Below, one piece after another: positions 1-12,814 of a stretch of DNA of 64,000 nt. Positions within the stretch are counted from its first letter, which is position 1. The number at the start of each line of letters is the position of its first letter. Source of the stretch: Drosophila pseudoobscura (taxonomy: Eukaryota > Arthropoda > Insecta > Diptera > Drosophilidae); the NCBI RefSeq assembly GCF_009870125.1, contig NC_046679.1, positions 28,892,001-28,956,000 of the forward strand, written 5' to 3'. The notes under the pieces were generated by a model. The model ran no database searches, had not been told where the DNA came from, and was given only the letters and a program-made list of their open reading frames with translations. Made by a program: the position numbers and the translations under genes.

Positions 1-135
1 TTGTTGGACTAAATAATATACATACTAGAATTAATAGAGATTTTAAGCATCTGCATCTGTGTTTGTGTGTAAACCTCGTTGTACTACATAATCAAATACA
101 GACCATACATATGTACGTGTAATTTGGGTAACTTT

Positions 136-310
136 TTAATGGGGTTTATTGTGCTTAAAGATGGCATTTCTTGATTGATAAAATGGAGAATGCATAGCTC
201 TTTCATCTAATGGCTTATAGCTCCATGGTTTGTTTGGACTTTGAACGAGATCTACACGCAATATAGGGTCGGCCCCAACATTGTATTCGGCTGTATCAGC
301 ATGAAGTTTA
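136..310 (-). CDS. Possible terminal coding exon of an unrecognised gene
   Basis: An open frame on the minus strand runs from a plausible 3' splice site (pyrimidines then CAG, next to 310) to a TAA at 136-138. It encodes about 57 residues with ordinary, non-repetitive composition, including KLHADTAEYNVGADP near its start and ending KHNKPH. There is no in-frame ATG at the upstream end (the first codon of the longer frame is GTG), so it would have to be a 3' exon. No matching upstream exon was found within the window between 310 and Fdh. I do not recognise the family; it may be an exon fragment or chance. Confidence 0.25.
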
Positions 311-797
311 CTGAACCCTGGAGAACTCACACGAAGCGACTACAACCTTCCAATATTAAGAAAAAAGAAATAATATAATAATAAATCAATAAAAACTCTT
401 GAAACATGAACACAATATGGTTCATACAGCATTATTTATGTCCCGTACCTATCAGTCTTCATAAATAAATCTATAAATTCGAGTTTTAGTCAAGCGTCAA
501 ACAGTCTTTGGGTCTAATTAGTGTTTATTAGATAAAAGAAAACTTGTTTTCCACTAATTAACATATCACGCTGCTGGAAAGCTGCTGCGCTGCAAAGAGC
601 AGGTCAAGGATGATAACGTGATTGGAATTGAGCTAAGTTGTGAAATTCTATATTTAAACTCCAACCACAATCGCCAAAGCATTCAAAGCTCACTACTTAG
701 ATTAGAAGACCATTCGAGAAGTGGCACAATTTATAAAAGGCGACCGACCCCCAGGCGATAAGCTGTTTCATAAATAAACATTTAAAGAAAGATTCCA

Positions 798-803
798 TTT
801 ATT
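798..803 (-). terminator. Poly(A) signal of Fdh
   Basis: TTTATT on the plus strand reads AATAAA on the minus strand, about 60 nt past the Fdh stop codon. Position and sequence fit a standard cleavage/polyadenylation signal. Confidence 0.5.
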
Positions 804-862
804 TGAATACACTTTGCTTGCTGATAAAAAAGTGAAAAATCAAACCGTCTTGGTGGACATCC

Positions 863-2191
<1,329 letters not shown>

Positions 2192-3537
2192 CTTGGTAGT
2201 GGAAATAGTTTTTGCGATAAGTTCCAGGCGAGGCGCAGAATAAGAGGCGGCGGGGCCGGCACCGGTTGATCGTTAGTGTTGTCATTGCGACTGAATTTAG
2301 CCCACTTAACCCCCCCTCTAGTTAAACAGGTTAAAAGCTTGAGTTACACAGCGGTTAATAATACTGCATGTAAACTCTTCTTGTAGATCCATTTGTTACC
2401 GCAATATTTTTCACCTGAACTACAATACAATTCTTAAAGATTCATAATTTTCGTGGAAAGTATTTTAAAAGCCACTGGTCGATAATGGGTTAATCGTTCT
2501 CCGTCCATGATTATAAATCATATTCCTCAATTTTGATATTCGGTCTTATATTTATAGCTAGCTAGGACCCTCGCTGTGAACACATAATTTTATGCGATAG
2601 ATGAATCAATTTTCTACAAGATTGATTAATTTTAGGGACTCTGTTTTATTGGATTGTGTCTTAAAGAAGCCCTAAGAAAAAAAGGTCAAAGCAAAAAACG
2701 TAGGTGATCGTCAGATGAGAATGGTATAAAAATTAAGGCACTGATTTAAAAATGTTTAAGTACATTAAATTGAAATTTTAAATTTCATTATAGTTTGTTA
2801 ATTCAGTTTTTCTTAAAAGTTAATATTTTGTTGTAAAATCTAAAAAGCTTAAAAAGCTTTCAGCCCGTTACTTTTGAATTTAAAATGATTGTACTTTCTT
2901 TACTTTTGAAGCCTTTATTTTTTTTAACTAAAGCCAATATAAGAATAGTTTTTAGTTTCTTTCAGAAATTCATTTCGTAATAATGTTTTTCCAGCTTTAT
3001 AATTTTTTTTTCTATCTACATATGTATTAAACGCTTCAACCTCGCCAACCTCTCCCCCCATAGGACCACATACATACACATGTACACTCCCATGAACCGC
3101 CTTTTTCAGAGGCAGCCATTAAATCCTTACCAAACAGCTGTTGTTGTTTGCAGAAATTGCAGTTTGCCAAAACACTTTGAGCGCAGGCGCCAGTTTTTTG
3201 TAAACATTGTCCGCCCAGCCCAAAAATGCACGTCGGCAACAGCAGCAGTAGCAGCAGCAGCACCGCCCCCAAACGCCAATGAACGCAAAATCAGCACAAG
3301 GACGTGCCGCCGCCGAACGATGACCAGGAAAAATCGATAAAAGCACAGGCAAACGGACAAGACAACGGCCGGAAGTGCATTTTGTGCGTGCGTGTGTGTG
3401 TGTGTGAGTGTTGGGCGTTGGGTAACGGGCACACAGTAATAGAAACAGTAAAAAACGAGCAGCATGTTGGGGAAATTGTGCAAGAAAAATATGTAGTTTT
3501 TGTGCAAACACGAAACTCAAAGGAAAGGCGACACAAA
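2192..3537. other. Intergenic region: Fdh promoter side and TMEM169-like 5' region
   Basis: AT-rich non-coding DNA between divergently transcribed Fdh and the TMEM169-like gene. The proximal part should contain both 5' UTRs. A partial DRE-like AATCGATA occurs near 3331-3338 and a (GT)n tract at about 3388-3406. Apparent open frames at 3.0-3.6 kb are low-complexity and run into the real start at 3538. No other gene seen. Confidence 0.5.
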
Positions 3538-4880
3538 ATGGTGGGCAAAGGTTCGAGCGGCCTGTCCGTCGATATGAGCACAGGGACAAAGGAACGCCCT
3601 GTTTTCATACCACCGCGAAAGCGTCAACAAACAAAAACTGAGGCCAAGAAGCAAAACTATGTGGACCATATAGTCAGTGTGCAGGTGAGTGTCCAAAAAC
3701 GATGATGCGACTATGCTCCTCCTATATCTGCTGTCTGTTTGAACTCTAGCAAAATCGACCCAAGCTGTCGCCCTCGAATCCCACCCTCGAGGAGGAGCTG
3801 CTAAAGTCTAAGTTGATTATCAAGAACAAGCAGCCACTGCCACAGCTGCCGGGGGAGTTGGGTGTGCCGAATGCCCAGGATACGATTGCCAGCACCCACT
3901 CGGCCAGCTCAACGCAGCATAGCAATAAGTCGGCCCGCTCTACGACCAACATCAATGAGCTGCAGAACTTCGAGTCGATCTCACAGGGCACCAAGTCCAC
4001 ATCGCAGCGGCATGAGAGCAGCACAGTGACGCCCAGCAGCTGCTGCTACTCGGAGAGCAGCCTGGACGCCAAAATAAGCAAGAGCCACGATTGCCTCAGC
4101 AATCGGTCGTCGTCGAAGAAGAGGGTCAACATACGGACCGCAGATCTGCCCGTGACGGCACGGAATCAACGCTCATCGCCGGACATAGCCAACTACGAGG
4201 ATCTGGAGTCGGGGGAGACCAGTGTCCTGAATACGTACGATCATAGCCTGGAGCGGTATCAGGCACGGAAGGCAGCCGACGGCGGCAACTATCTGACCAT
4301 GACGGGCACCATCAAGCGCGGCAGGAAGAAGGGCCAGTCCATTGATCTGCAGATCAACATAAGTCGCGAGGAGCTGGAGCAACTGAATGCCCATGCCATG
4401 GCCAATGAGTCGCAGAAGGGTCGCAGCCTCTGCTGCACCTGCAGCTGTGCCATCGGGCTGCACATCTTCCTCATCTCTCTGCTCTGCCTGCCGTTTGTAA
4501 CGATTATTTCGGCGGTGTACTCCTTCTACATTGGCACCCTCACCTGGTACAACATGTTCAACTATTACTGTGAGGAGAAGTCGTATCTGCACAAGATCTT
4601 CGTCACACCGCTGCTCTTTTTGGCCTATCCGCTGGCCATAGTTCTGTGCACCTTTGGCTTGGGCCTTTACTCCGGTTTCCGGCAGTTGAGTCTGCAGTAC
4701 AGCAGCTGGGTGAACGACATCACGGACATTGAGAAGGGATTCTATGGCTGGCTGTGTGGATTCCTCCACATGCCCGACTGTAGTCCCTACGAGGTGGTCA
4801 TACTAACCGATATCTGTGTGGCGCCGCAGGATCCACAGCGCCTGCACATAAACAAGCCCCGCCAAGAGTTATCCATGTAG
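3538..4880 (+). CDS. TMEM169-like two-pass membrane protein
   Basis: Two coding exons: 3538-3684 (49 codons, ending VSVQ before GTGAGT) and 3750-4880, phase 0, giving 425 residues. The N-terminal 280 residues are Ser-rich and likely disordered. A conserved block of basic residues and Gly, TMTGTIKRGRKKGQSIDLQI, lies at about residue 230 and is the part I associate with vertebrate TMEM169. It is followed by a Cys cluster (CCTCSCAIG) and two hydrophobic segments at about 284-310 and 333-358. The soluble tail ends RQELSM. Molecular function is not known for this family; I infer an integral membrane location. The frame upstream of ATG 3538 stays open to 3304 but is low-complexity, so 3538 is preferred. 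Longer than the human protein (about 300 residues) because of the N-terminal extension. Confidence 0.8.
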
Positions 4881-7759
4881 AGGGGGAAATCGTCGAATGA
4901 GGGGTGCCAGTAAACGGTTTAATTTATAGGATTTACTGGACCAGCGGCGGCGGTTTCGATATTTCGACCATGAGTGTGATATAAAAAACGTAAAAAGAAA
5001 TGATATATCTCTGAAAATCTACTCGTACGAGACACAAACTTAAGTTTCCTTTGGCCAAATTTGTTCCTTTTACTTGTATGCAATTGCAGCTTTAGAGAAC
5101 AGGAATATATAGGTATATACACCACATACCCCATAGATATCAAAGCTAAACCAAACATAATCCAAGCCCTATAGAGACTAGCATTTAAGTTACTAGAAAA
5201 ACATCTAACACTCGCACAGAAACAAACAACAACCTCTCAAGTTTTCGGTGCCATATAGCCTTGCAAATCAACAATAATCTCCAATATATAGAATATAATT
5301 AATTGTTTTCCGAATGAATTGCTCAAAAAAATGGTTAGTGTCATTCTGAACAGGTGTTAATTGATTTACAAAATTTACTAACAATAACTATAACTACTAT
5401 TATCTCGTGTTTAACGAACTGTAAACTAATTTCCCCACCCCCATTAAAAAGCAGCGCTTTTTCGAATTAAGTTACTATTTTTAGTACAAAAACAATATAA
5501 TTACAGAGTCGATATATTATCTTTATAATGATATAGAAAGATTACCCTGGGCGATAAAATGAAAACCTTTGAATGTACTTTCCGCGAGACAAAAATTAGG
5601 TCTGGATAGGTAGATCACTTTGTTATACTTAGATTTAGCAATACCCCGAAAATCTCTTTTTAAATTCTAAAAATGCCTTTGCGCACTTTCATTATTTTTT
5701 TGGTGGCATCTGCAACCCCACAATCCACAAATTTAATGAATTGAAAGGATAATAGTACGACCATTCCCATGATTTTTGATTCGTGTCGATAGGGTGGATA
5801 TACCTAACCCAAAATGTTCAATTTCGCCAATTTCTTTAAAAAAATTTGTAGACGTCTCGTGGAAAGTACAAAATGTCTGTCGCTCAATGTGTAATATCCT
5901 TTGGTAGTAATCGGATTCCATCCATATCTATTTCCGAAAAATTTGCAAGGTTATGGCCGAAAGAAACCGTTAACTGGGGCACTAGCCCTACAAAATACAG
6001 CATTTCTTTACTTTCAAAACTCAAAGCCAAATCTTAAATATTTATAAACTCTCATTGCATTTACAGAACAATGCATTTATCTAAAAAAAACCACACACCT
6101 ACAAATAATATAGAAACAAAACAAATTAACTGTGCAGTTGAGGTGATGGAAACTTTTTCTTAGTTTTAAGCCAACAATATTTTATTTCTACATACAAAAA
6201 AAAACATGAATATTTAGTAAACGGCACACGTATACACGCATAAATATACATATAAGTAAACGTTTTTAAAATAGAAATTCTATATGTTAAGTAAAAAACG
6301 GAACCCGAATATCAAACAAATACTTATTGAAATGAATTAGCCCCCGGAGAAATACAGCCAATAAAAACTATTTAGCAAGCCAAAACCCAATAAACCAGAT
6401 GTTTGGAATATTTGCATTATTTTTACAATCAACAAACGACATAATAGAGGTACACTTCCACAAAGGAGCAATGCTAGGTGTTTTGAGCAGCCCCGGCGCT
6501 TTGATACCCTAGCATATCATATCCATTGTTTATACGGCAGCGAACTTAGCTAATAGTCATATGACGTTATATATGTAGACGCTCGTAGCCACCTCCAGGC
6601 AGGTCTCCCGGCTATCAGTCCAGGAACTGAGCAAATATTTGGCTACACACCCAGCCAGCCAGCCAGCTAAATTTGATCTATGTATATAGCATAAAAATCG
6701 ATAATTACAGAGTATTAATTATCTAAAAATAGAATCTCTGCCACAGCTCCGTTACCTGCTCAACTGAAAAGCATAGCTGAGGCATATATATCTTTCGCTC
6801 TCACCACATGTTTTCCCTTAAAGGCCATCTTGTAGTTAGCAAAGCCTAATGTCAATAGGCTATAAGAAGTATTTATTGTTTTTGGTTTCTTGGGACCGAG
6901 AAGAATCTCAATTCTCGACAGAGCAGTCTACTTATGCGCGAATACCTTGTCTTGACCTTTTCCTCCACATTTGTAAAAGGTATATTAAACTCCCCATTAA
7001 AATCATAATACCCTCTGCAAGGGTATCAAAAACAGTGAGAGTGGGCGAGCCAGAGAGAGAGAGAGAGAGAGAGAGAAGTCGCTACCCGCTTCCTAGTAGA
7101 ATGTCAAGCAATCAACGGGTAATCAAAGACAGCTGTGCTGTCAGGTTTCCTCATGAGAGAGAAAGAAAGAGAGAGAGAGAGAGAGAGCAAATAAATACAA
7201 TACAGTTATATACCAATATAATAAACGTAGAGGCGGATCGAGACATTTACCAAACTTTAAACTGGAAACGACGCGACAATATATTGCATAAAATGCATAA
7301 AAAATACCCCCGATGTACTCTGTTCTTTACTCCAGGACCTTTTACTGGATGTTACCTGTAGTCTGCCTAAACTAACAAAAGCTTCTGCGCAATGACAATC
7401 GAAAACATTTAAATAGGGTGCTACATTTTTTTAGAATATTGTCAAATTTGATACTGATACTGATATTTTCAAATTTAAAAATTGATCTTAAAGATACGTC
7501 ACATTCGCGGAACCAAGGCATATTTTGTACACTAATCTTTATAGAGATGCTTGCTAGAAAATGGTTTGTCAACTGTTGCTATTCGTATGCACACGACTGT
7601 AGAGCAACTAAGGTAATTGCTTCTCTGAGCAGCACGCCGGCGCCAGGGGAGAGTGTAAAATGTCTCGGAATACCGCGTTCGGTTCACAATTCACCATCAG
7701 AGCCCACAGAGTGCTGTCGAACGAGGGACAGCAACATAGACGACAAATTTACAGAAAAG
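4881..7759. other. Non-coding region after the TMEM169-like gene
   Basis: AT-rich sequence that probably begins with the 3' UTR of the TMEM169-like gene. It contains a short (CCAG)n run near 6651-6667 and two purine tracts. The apparent 170-codon frame at 6849-7361 crosses both GA tracts and has no family features; I regard it as chance. No gene recognised. Confidence 0.5.
7048..7187 (+). repeat. Two (GA)n tracts
   Basis: Pure or near-pure GA runs at about 7051-7075 and 7152-7187. They are simple repeats; (GA)n is also the binding context of GAGA factor (Trl), which would be an inference only. Confidence 0.7.
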
Positions 7760-9107
7760 ATGGCAACGGATAACTTGACTGCTGTTCTTCATGGCATTGA
7801 GGACTTGCGTTTGGTAAGAGGAATCCCAGACTAAGGCTAGTCTCGTAGATTATTGAATTTTCTTTACTGCCGGCAGGAACAACGTCCCATTCCGGAAATA
7901 GCCAGCGATGGTATGCAAGTATTTATGTTGGAAATGATCGCCTAATAATCAAGTCCTTTTATTTATTGCCCCCGCAGAGGTCCTCCTGGCCATGGTCAGT
8001 GTTGGGATCTGCGGTTCCGATGTGCACTATCTCACTGCTGGACGCATAGGCGACTTTGTGCTGACCAAGCCCATGATCATCGGACATGAGGCTGCGGGCG
8101 TAGCGGCGAAGGTGGGAAAGTCCGTAAAGCATTTGGCTGAGGGCGATCGTGTGGCCATCGAACCGGGCGTTCCCTGTCGCTACTGCGCCCACTGCAAGCG
8201 GGGAAAGTACAACATGTGTGCCGACATGGTGTTCTGTGCCACGCTACGATGGCAACCTTACACGCTTCTACAAGCATGCGGCGGACTTTTGCTTCAAACT
8301 CCCGGATCATGTCAGCATGGAGGAGGCCGCCCTGCTGGAACCACTCTCGGTGGGTGTTCACGCCTGGACAAAAAGACAAATCGGTCTGGTCACTCTGCTG
8401 GTAGGAAACCCATTAGTTTCATTAAGTGGACTTGTATTTAATATTTTCCCTCACCTAGGCCGCTCAAGCCTTGGGAGCTTCTGAGATTTTGATCACAGAT
8501 TTGGTGCAGCAGCGTCTGGATGTGGCCAAAGAGCTGGGCGCCACCCACACCCTGTTGCTGGATAGGAATCAGAGTGCCGAGGATATTGTCAAAAGAGTCC
8601 ATTGTACCATGAGCGGGGCCCCTGACAAGGCCGTCGACTGTTGTGAGGCAGAGAGCAGTGCTCGCCTGGCAATCTTCGTAAGCTCTCAATGAAAGGGTTT
8701 TGCTGTGGATGAAAGTAACTCTCTGACCCTCTTTTGTGCAGGCTACACGTTCCGGTGGTGTTGTCGTTATTGTGGGTATGGGAGCACCGGAGATCAAGCT
8801 GCCCTTGATCAATGCCCTGTTACGAGAGGTCGACATACATGGCGTCTTCCGCTACTGCAACGAGTGAGTGCTATGATGACATTTTTTCAACATTATAAAT
8901 TGAGTTTTATTATGCGCTTACAGCTACTCGGCCGCTCTGGATCTGGTGGCATCCGGTACAGTGAATGTCAAGCGTCTGGTAACACATCACTTTGACATCA
9001 CCGAGACGGCGAAGGCCTTCGAGACCTCCCGCTATGGCCGTGGCGGTGCTATCAAAGTCATGATACACGTCCAGCCCAGAGATGCCAACAATCCAGTTAA
9101 ATTTTGA
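7760..9107 (+). pseudogene. Sodh-2: Broken sorbitol dehydrogenase (Sodh-2-like) copy
   Basis: Exons by homology: 7760-7813, 7877-7910, 7978-8400, from 8460 to just before GTAAGC near 8680, from after the AG near 8741 to about 8861, and about 8922-9107. The ends read MATDNLTAVLHGIEDLRL and HVQPRDANNPVKF, as in fly Sodh. All splice signals are intact. Two lesions are visible. After FCAT (about 8238), four bases relative to the expected FCATPPYDGNL are missing, shifting the frame; the downstream frame again reads [16 protein letters not shown]. After SVGVHA (about 8365), roughly 14 residues are absent and replaced by WTKRQ. That removes the segment that normally contains the GAGPIG Rossmann loop, so even a frame-corrected protein would lack NAD binding. 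The family oxidises sorbitol and xylitol to ketoses using NAD+ and zinc. The high residual similarity suggests recent decay, or an assembly error. Confidence 0.8.
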
Positions 9108-9161
9108 ATATACATACTAGAATCTATAGATAAACATAGACTTTATGGCAATGGTAATCCG

Positions 9162-10037
9162 TCAACTGCTTTCAGCAAATAGACATTCAATGTAAGCCAA
9201 TGCCGCCTCGGGTGCTTTGGGCTCGCCATTGGCATCGTAGCCCAACAACTCTGGCTGCCTGCTCTGGGCAATGTAGCGCAAATATTCGCGTGTACTGTCC
9301 TGTCTCGGGCGCATCTTAAAGTCCCAGCCATCCAGACGTGAAGTGCTGAATATTGTGGCCCCATGACAGTTGACCGCCTTCGAAAACTTGTTGAATACCA
9401 CGCCCAAATAGTTGTGCGACTTATTGATGATCATCACAGAGATAGTTTCGTTGGCCAGCAGAAGGGAAAGTTTCCGCAGCATTTTCAACTGCATGGGCCA
9501 GTGGTAGCAGGCAGGATCGTACAACATCACAAAGTAATCCCTGTCCTTGTGATCTTCCAAGTCAAAGTAATTTTGAGGAGGTGAATCCAATTCGGCAACG
9601 GGGGCCACAACAACCGCCTGGAAGAGCTGATCCTGCAGCAGTTTCTCACAAAAGTCCTTCATATTCCTGTAGTTCACCAACCTGTTCATCTCATAGACAT
9701 TGTGCTTCTTATCCTCCCCATAGATAAGAGGCGGCAAACCTGGCCGATAGCCGCCAAAGTCATTCGGTCTGAGATTCGGATGCCAATTGCCGATGCTTTT
9801 CATGTCCCGCATCCCGAACATGATGCGACCGGCATATTCATGGGCCAGTTTGGCCATTAATTTCGCCCATTTTTTGGTAGTCACATCATCTCTGTGTCGA
9901 TTATCAAAGAAGTGAAATGCCACGATTCGCGGGGGATCTAAGCTGAGTTTTTCTCCTTTGGAGCTCGCCTCTCGAGACATCCATATCAGCCAGGCATCGG
10001 AATTGTTGTCGATGGCGCAGGTTTGGACAAGTGCCAT
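9162..10037 (-). CDS. Divergent protein-disulfide-isomerase-like protein without a CXXC site
   Basis: Single uninterrupted frame of 291 residues from ATG 10037. Two regions look like thioredoxin folds. Residues about 35-115 resemble a non-catalytic PDI b-type domain (ending GLPPLIYGEDKKHNVYEMN). Residues about 140-260 resemble a catalytic a-type domain. In the latter, YFVMLYDPACYHWPMQLKML occupies the place of the usual FYAPWCGHC motif, so the active site reads CYHW (residues 177-180) and cannot form the normal dithiol. No clear signal peptide and no KDEL end (ends AYIECLFAESS). The fold assignment is by pattern, not search. It could be a lineage-specific or testis-type PDI relative. Its stop lies 54 bp from the end of the convergent Sodh relic. 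Confidence 0.55.
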   Translation of the reverse strand: MALVQTCAIDNNSDAWLIWMSREASSKGEKLSLDPPRIVAFHFFDNRHRDDVTTKKWAKLMAKLAHEYAGRIMFGMRDMKSIGNWHPNLRPNDFGGYRPGLPPLIYGEDKKHNVYEMNRLVNYRNMKDFCEKLLQDQLFQAVVVAPVAELDSPPQNYFDLEDHKDRDYFVMLYDPACYHWPMQLKMLRKLSLLLANETISVMIINKSHNYLGVVFNKFSKAVNCHGATIFSTSRLDGWDFKMRPRQDSTREYLRYIAQSRQPELLGYDANGEPKAPEAALAYIECLFAESS

Positions 10038-10179
10038 TTGTTGTTACTTGTTATCTGATAATAGAACAAGAAACGGAGATCGTTTATATTACCAAATTTG
10101 TCGGCAAATTTCACAACAGTAAAAAGCTCTGCGGGAGCTTTTCAGCTGTTGTTTCAGGCCGTCACTAAGCATATCGGGT

Positions 10180-10187
10180 TATCGATA
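10180..10187. promoter_or_regulatory. DRE site (TATCGATA)
   Basis: Perfect palindromic TATCGATA about 145 bp upstream of the start codon of the PDI-like gene. DRE is the DREF/BEAF-32-type core promoter motif of housekeeping-type Drosophila genes; assigning it to that gene is inference. Confidence 0.5.
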
Positions 10188-10660
10188 AATCGCAATTTGA
10201 AATTCAAAATAAATAACGACTAGAGTCTTTATCTCGTCAGATAAAAATATCATGGTGCGTTTTAATTTATTATTTGTGTCCCTGAATATGAAAATATGAT
10301 AAAGATAATTAAATAACTATGCGTCCCGCAAAAACAATAAAGCTGTAGATTCGGGGAACTTGTGGATAAAAAAAACCCGCTTCAACCTAAAACTAGAAAT
10401 AATAGTTTCTTAACTGGTGCGCTGCATGTTGTATTTTGTGTCTCTACCCATTGCTTAAGTCAATCTAATGATTATGTTATCATTAGAAAAACCCGCACGC
10501 AGAACCGAAAACTAATTAACAGCTAAGCTATGCTTAATATTATTTACACGGTGTGGTAAATATATATATAAAAATAGAAAATACACTGTATATATTCTGT
10601 CTACCAGAAGTGCCACTACAATAGGTAGAACCATTAACCCCAGTTGGTTGCCATTAACAT

Positions 10661-11644
10661 CTAGAACCGCACTTGCTTGAGCTTGTCGTAAATGCTAAAA
10701 TACAAGGCCGTCGTCAGGCTTGACTTCAGCAGTGTGGGGGCCACGCCCTTGTACAGCCCGCGAACGCCCTCTTGACGCACGGTCAGCCGTAAACAATCCC
10801 AAACGCCGTGGCACTGCAGCGTCTGGCCAAACGTCTGTCGATTCGACTCGAAGCCCTGGATCTGCAGGCGTTTCTTGATCAGATCGAAGGGATACACAAT
10901 CGTCTTGGACAGCATACCCGATGAGGCGCCCAGTGCGAGGAGCGTCCAGGTGGGCAGCTTGCTGCGGTCCCCCACCTCGAAGAAGGCACAAGCCCAGTCG
11001 CTGAACAGCCGATACGCCATAAAGTTGGTGCCCATCAGCGGGGCAATCTGTAGCAGGGCCGACGAGAGTCCACGGTACATGCCGCGTGGTCCCTCCTGGT
11101 GCACAATGGCGGAAACGGCACGCGTGGCATTCCTATAGCCCTTGCTGGTGTCCTGGGCAATCAGACGCGTTCGTATAACATCCAGCGGCGTGGAGATGAT
11201 AACCGCAGCACCGCCAGCAGCGGCGCCGCACAGGAAATTCGACAAGTGCTGGTGATCCTTGAGGTAGTGCGTCTGATTGGCCTGAAGACTGAGCTGTTCA
11301 TATGTCCAGAACTGACAGATCCCGTACATAATGGACAGCACCTGGGCGGGATTGTGGCCCTTCCAGAAGGCCAGCACTCCCTCCTCGCGGTATATCGTCT
11401 TCACCGCCTGTGTAATGGAGATGTATTTGGATGCCTGTCGTGTGCCCGTGGACTGGCTCTTGCCCAGCGGCTCTACCTGCAGCTGAAAGCGTATCTTTAG
11501 CACGTCCAGAGGTTGGCAGGTGGAACGGGTTATGGCCGCCGACAGGCCTCCAGCCACAATCTGATGCAGTTGCTCGCGCGTACTATGCCTGCGTCGCGGA
11601 CTTGGCGAGGGGCTGGTTGTGGTGGTGCCTGTTGTTACCGCCAT
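10661..11644 (-). CDS. Tpc1: Mitochondrial thiamine pyrophosphate carrier
   Basis: Intronless coding frame of 327 residues. It belongs to the mitochondrial carrier family (SLC25): three tandem repeats of about 100 residues, each with a carrier signature, [21 protein letters not shown] and [10 protein letters not shown]. Six membrane helices are expected in the inner membrane. The overall sequence matches what I recall of Drosophila Tpc1 (SLC25A19 type), which exchanges thiamine pyrophosphate for nucleotides to supply matrix TPP-dependent dehydrogenases. The N-terminus has a Thr/Ser/Pro-rich extension before [17 protein letters not shown]. The start ATG at 11644 is preceded by a 5' UTR exon with a good acceptor near 11796. 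The gene lies downstream of, and in the same direction as, the minus-strand arrestin gene. Confidence 0.93.
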   Translation of the reverse strand: MAVTTGTTTTSPSPSPRRRHSTREQLHQIVAGGLSAAITRSTCQPLDVLKIRFQLQVEPLGKSQSTGTRQASKYISITQAVKTIYREEGVLAFWKGHNPAQVLSIMYGICQFWTYEQLSLQANQTHYLKDHQHLSNFLCGAAAGGAAVIISTPLDVIRTRLIAQDTSKGYRNATRAVSAIVHQEGPRGMYRGLSSALLQIAPLMGTNFMAYRLFSDWACAFFEVGDRSKLPTWTLLALGASSGMLSKTIVYPFDLIKKRLQIQGFESNRQTFGQTLQCHGVWDCLRLTVRQEGVRGLYKGVAPTLLKSSLTTALYFSIYDKLKQVRF

Positions 11645-12750
11645 TTCGTTACGTTGACCAATACGAAAATGAATGCCTGCTCGCTGCCTGTCTGCGGTGG
11701 CGGCTGTGTTTGTGCCTGGGTGTGTGAGTGTGTGTGCGTGTTTGCTCGTGCGGATTTCACTTTTATTGCTGCGACTGCCTCCTCAATGGCATTTCTGTAA
11801 ATCACAAACAAAACCAACAGCATTATTAGTAGTTTTCTTCATGTTTTTGGCTATTCAAAACTATTCAAAGGTGCGGCCTGTTTACACACTCATCAACATT
11901 ATGATTGCAAAAGATGGGAAGATGATTGGGGTAGGGGGGGCTCAAAAACTTACTAGAGTCATGCCCAGTGGAGCCGCACGGATGTCATTTACTTGTTGTC
12001 TGTTTTTCTGGGGGCTATGCTCGCCTGCGCACCAATTTGTCCATGCTCCTAAAATAGATTCCAACTCTGACTCTAGCGCTTCCTCAACTATTCATTCATT
12101 GATTTGAGTGAGTGACTGGCGGCTGACCAGCAAGCCAGGGGGTATCTGGGTTTATCAGCGATTTCACTTTTCGTCGTTGTTCGTCGCCCGTCTGTTGTCC
12201 GTCGTTGTTGCTAGCTGTTGTTGATGCTGCCAAGATAAAGAGACAAAAGGCTCTCTGTTGCATATTGGGAATGCATAATGACTGCGGGAACTGGCCACTG
12301 GGCACTGGGAATGTCTTACCGTTAAGTATCTCCAAAAATGTGGCGACAACCGTCCACAGCGTCCGTACACGGGGAGAGTGCAGCAGTAAATGATTCGGCG
12401 GCGAAGCTTCTTCATTACAAGCAAAGGCCCGTGGATTGCGTCAAAACTTTCTTTTCGCGGGGCATTCGTTCGATCAGCTTGTCTGTGTGCGCGTGTGTGT
12501 TTCCGAGAGAGCGTGTAATAGTTTGGTATGAGCTGTAGATGCAGTTATGTCGCACTCCGTTGCTCATATTTGGCCCGCTTCCCACTTTAAAACTGGTTTC
12601 TTTTAAAAACAACAAAAAGTTCGGCCTCTAATTACGTCGTCAAGTGCACGCCAACAGCTGTTCGGCGCTGTCCACTTTCGTTAGGTCTGGCAACGCTATA
12701 CCGATAGACCGGAGCAGTGTCAAGGGCACAGCGCTGCCACTGCAGGCGCG
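11645..12750 (-). promoter_or_regulatory. Tpc1 5' UTR exons, intron and promoter
   Basis: On the minus strand a 3' splice site (GATTTACAG) at about 11796 precedes the coding exon. A matching donor (ACG then GTAAGA) lies near 12320, so the 5' leader is split by an intron of about 0.5 kb. The segment 12640-12735, between this leader and the poly(A) signal of the arrestin gene, contains CAGCGCTG (Ohler motif-7-like) near 12728 and is the likely core promoter. The start site itself cannot be fixed by eye. Confidence 0.4.
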
Positions 12751-12758
12751 CTTTTAGT

Positions 12759-12764
12759 TTTATT
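12759..12764 (-). terminator. Poly(A) signal of the minus-strand arrestin gene
   Basis: AATAAA on the minus strand, about 50 nt past the stop codon at 12815. Confidence 0.5.
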
Positions 12765-12814
12765 TGAAAAATGGCTTAAAAAATATAATACAAAATCGTG
12801 TAAATATAGGGGTT

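Noticed and set aside
3036-3705. Several overlapping frames of 80-156 codons on both strands
   Set aside because: They cover the leader of the TMEM169-like gene and (GT)n sequence. Only the frame starting at 3538 continues into the real protein.
6849-7361. 170-codon open frame
   Set aside because: Composed largely of translated GA microsatellites; no family features or splice context.
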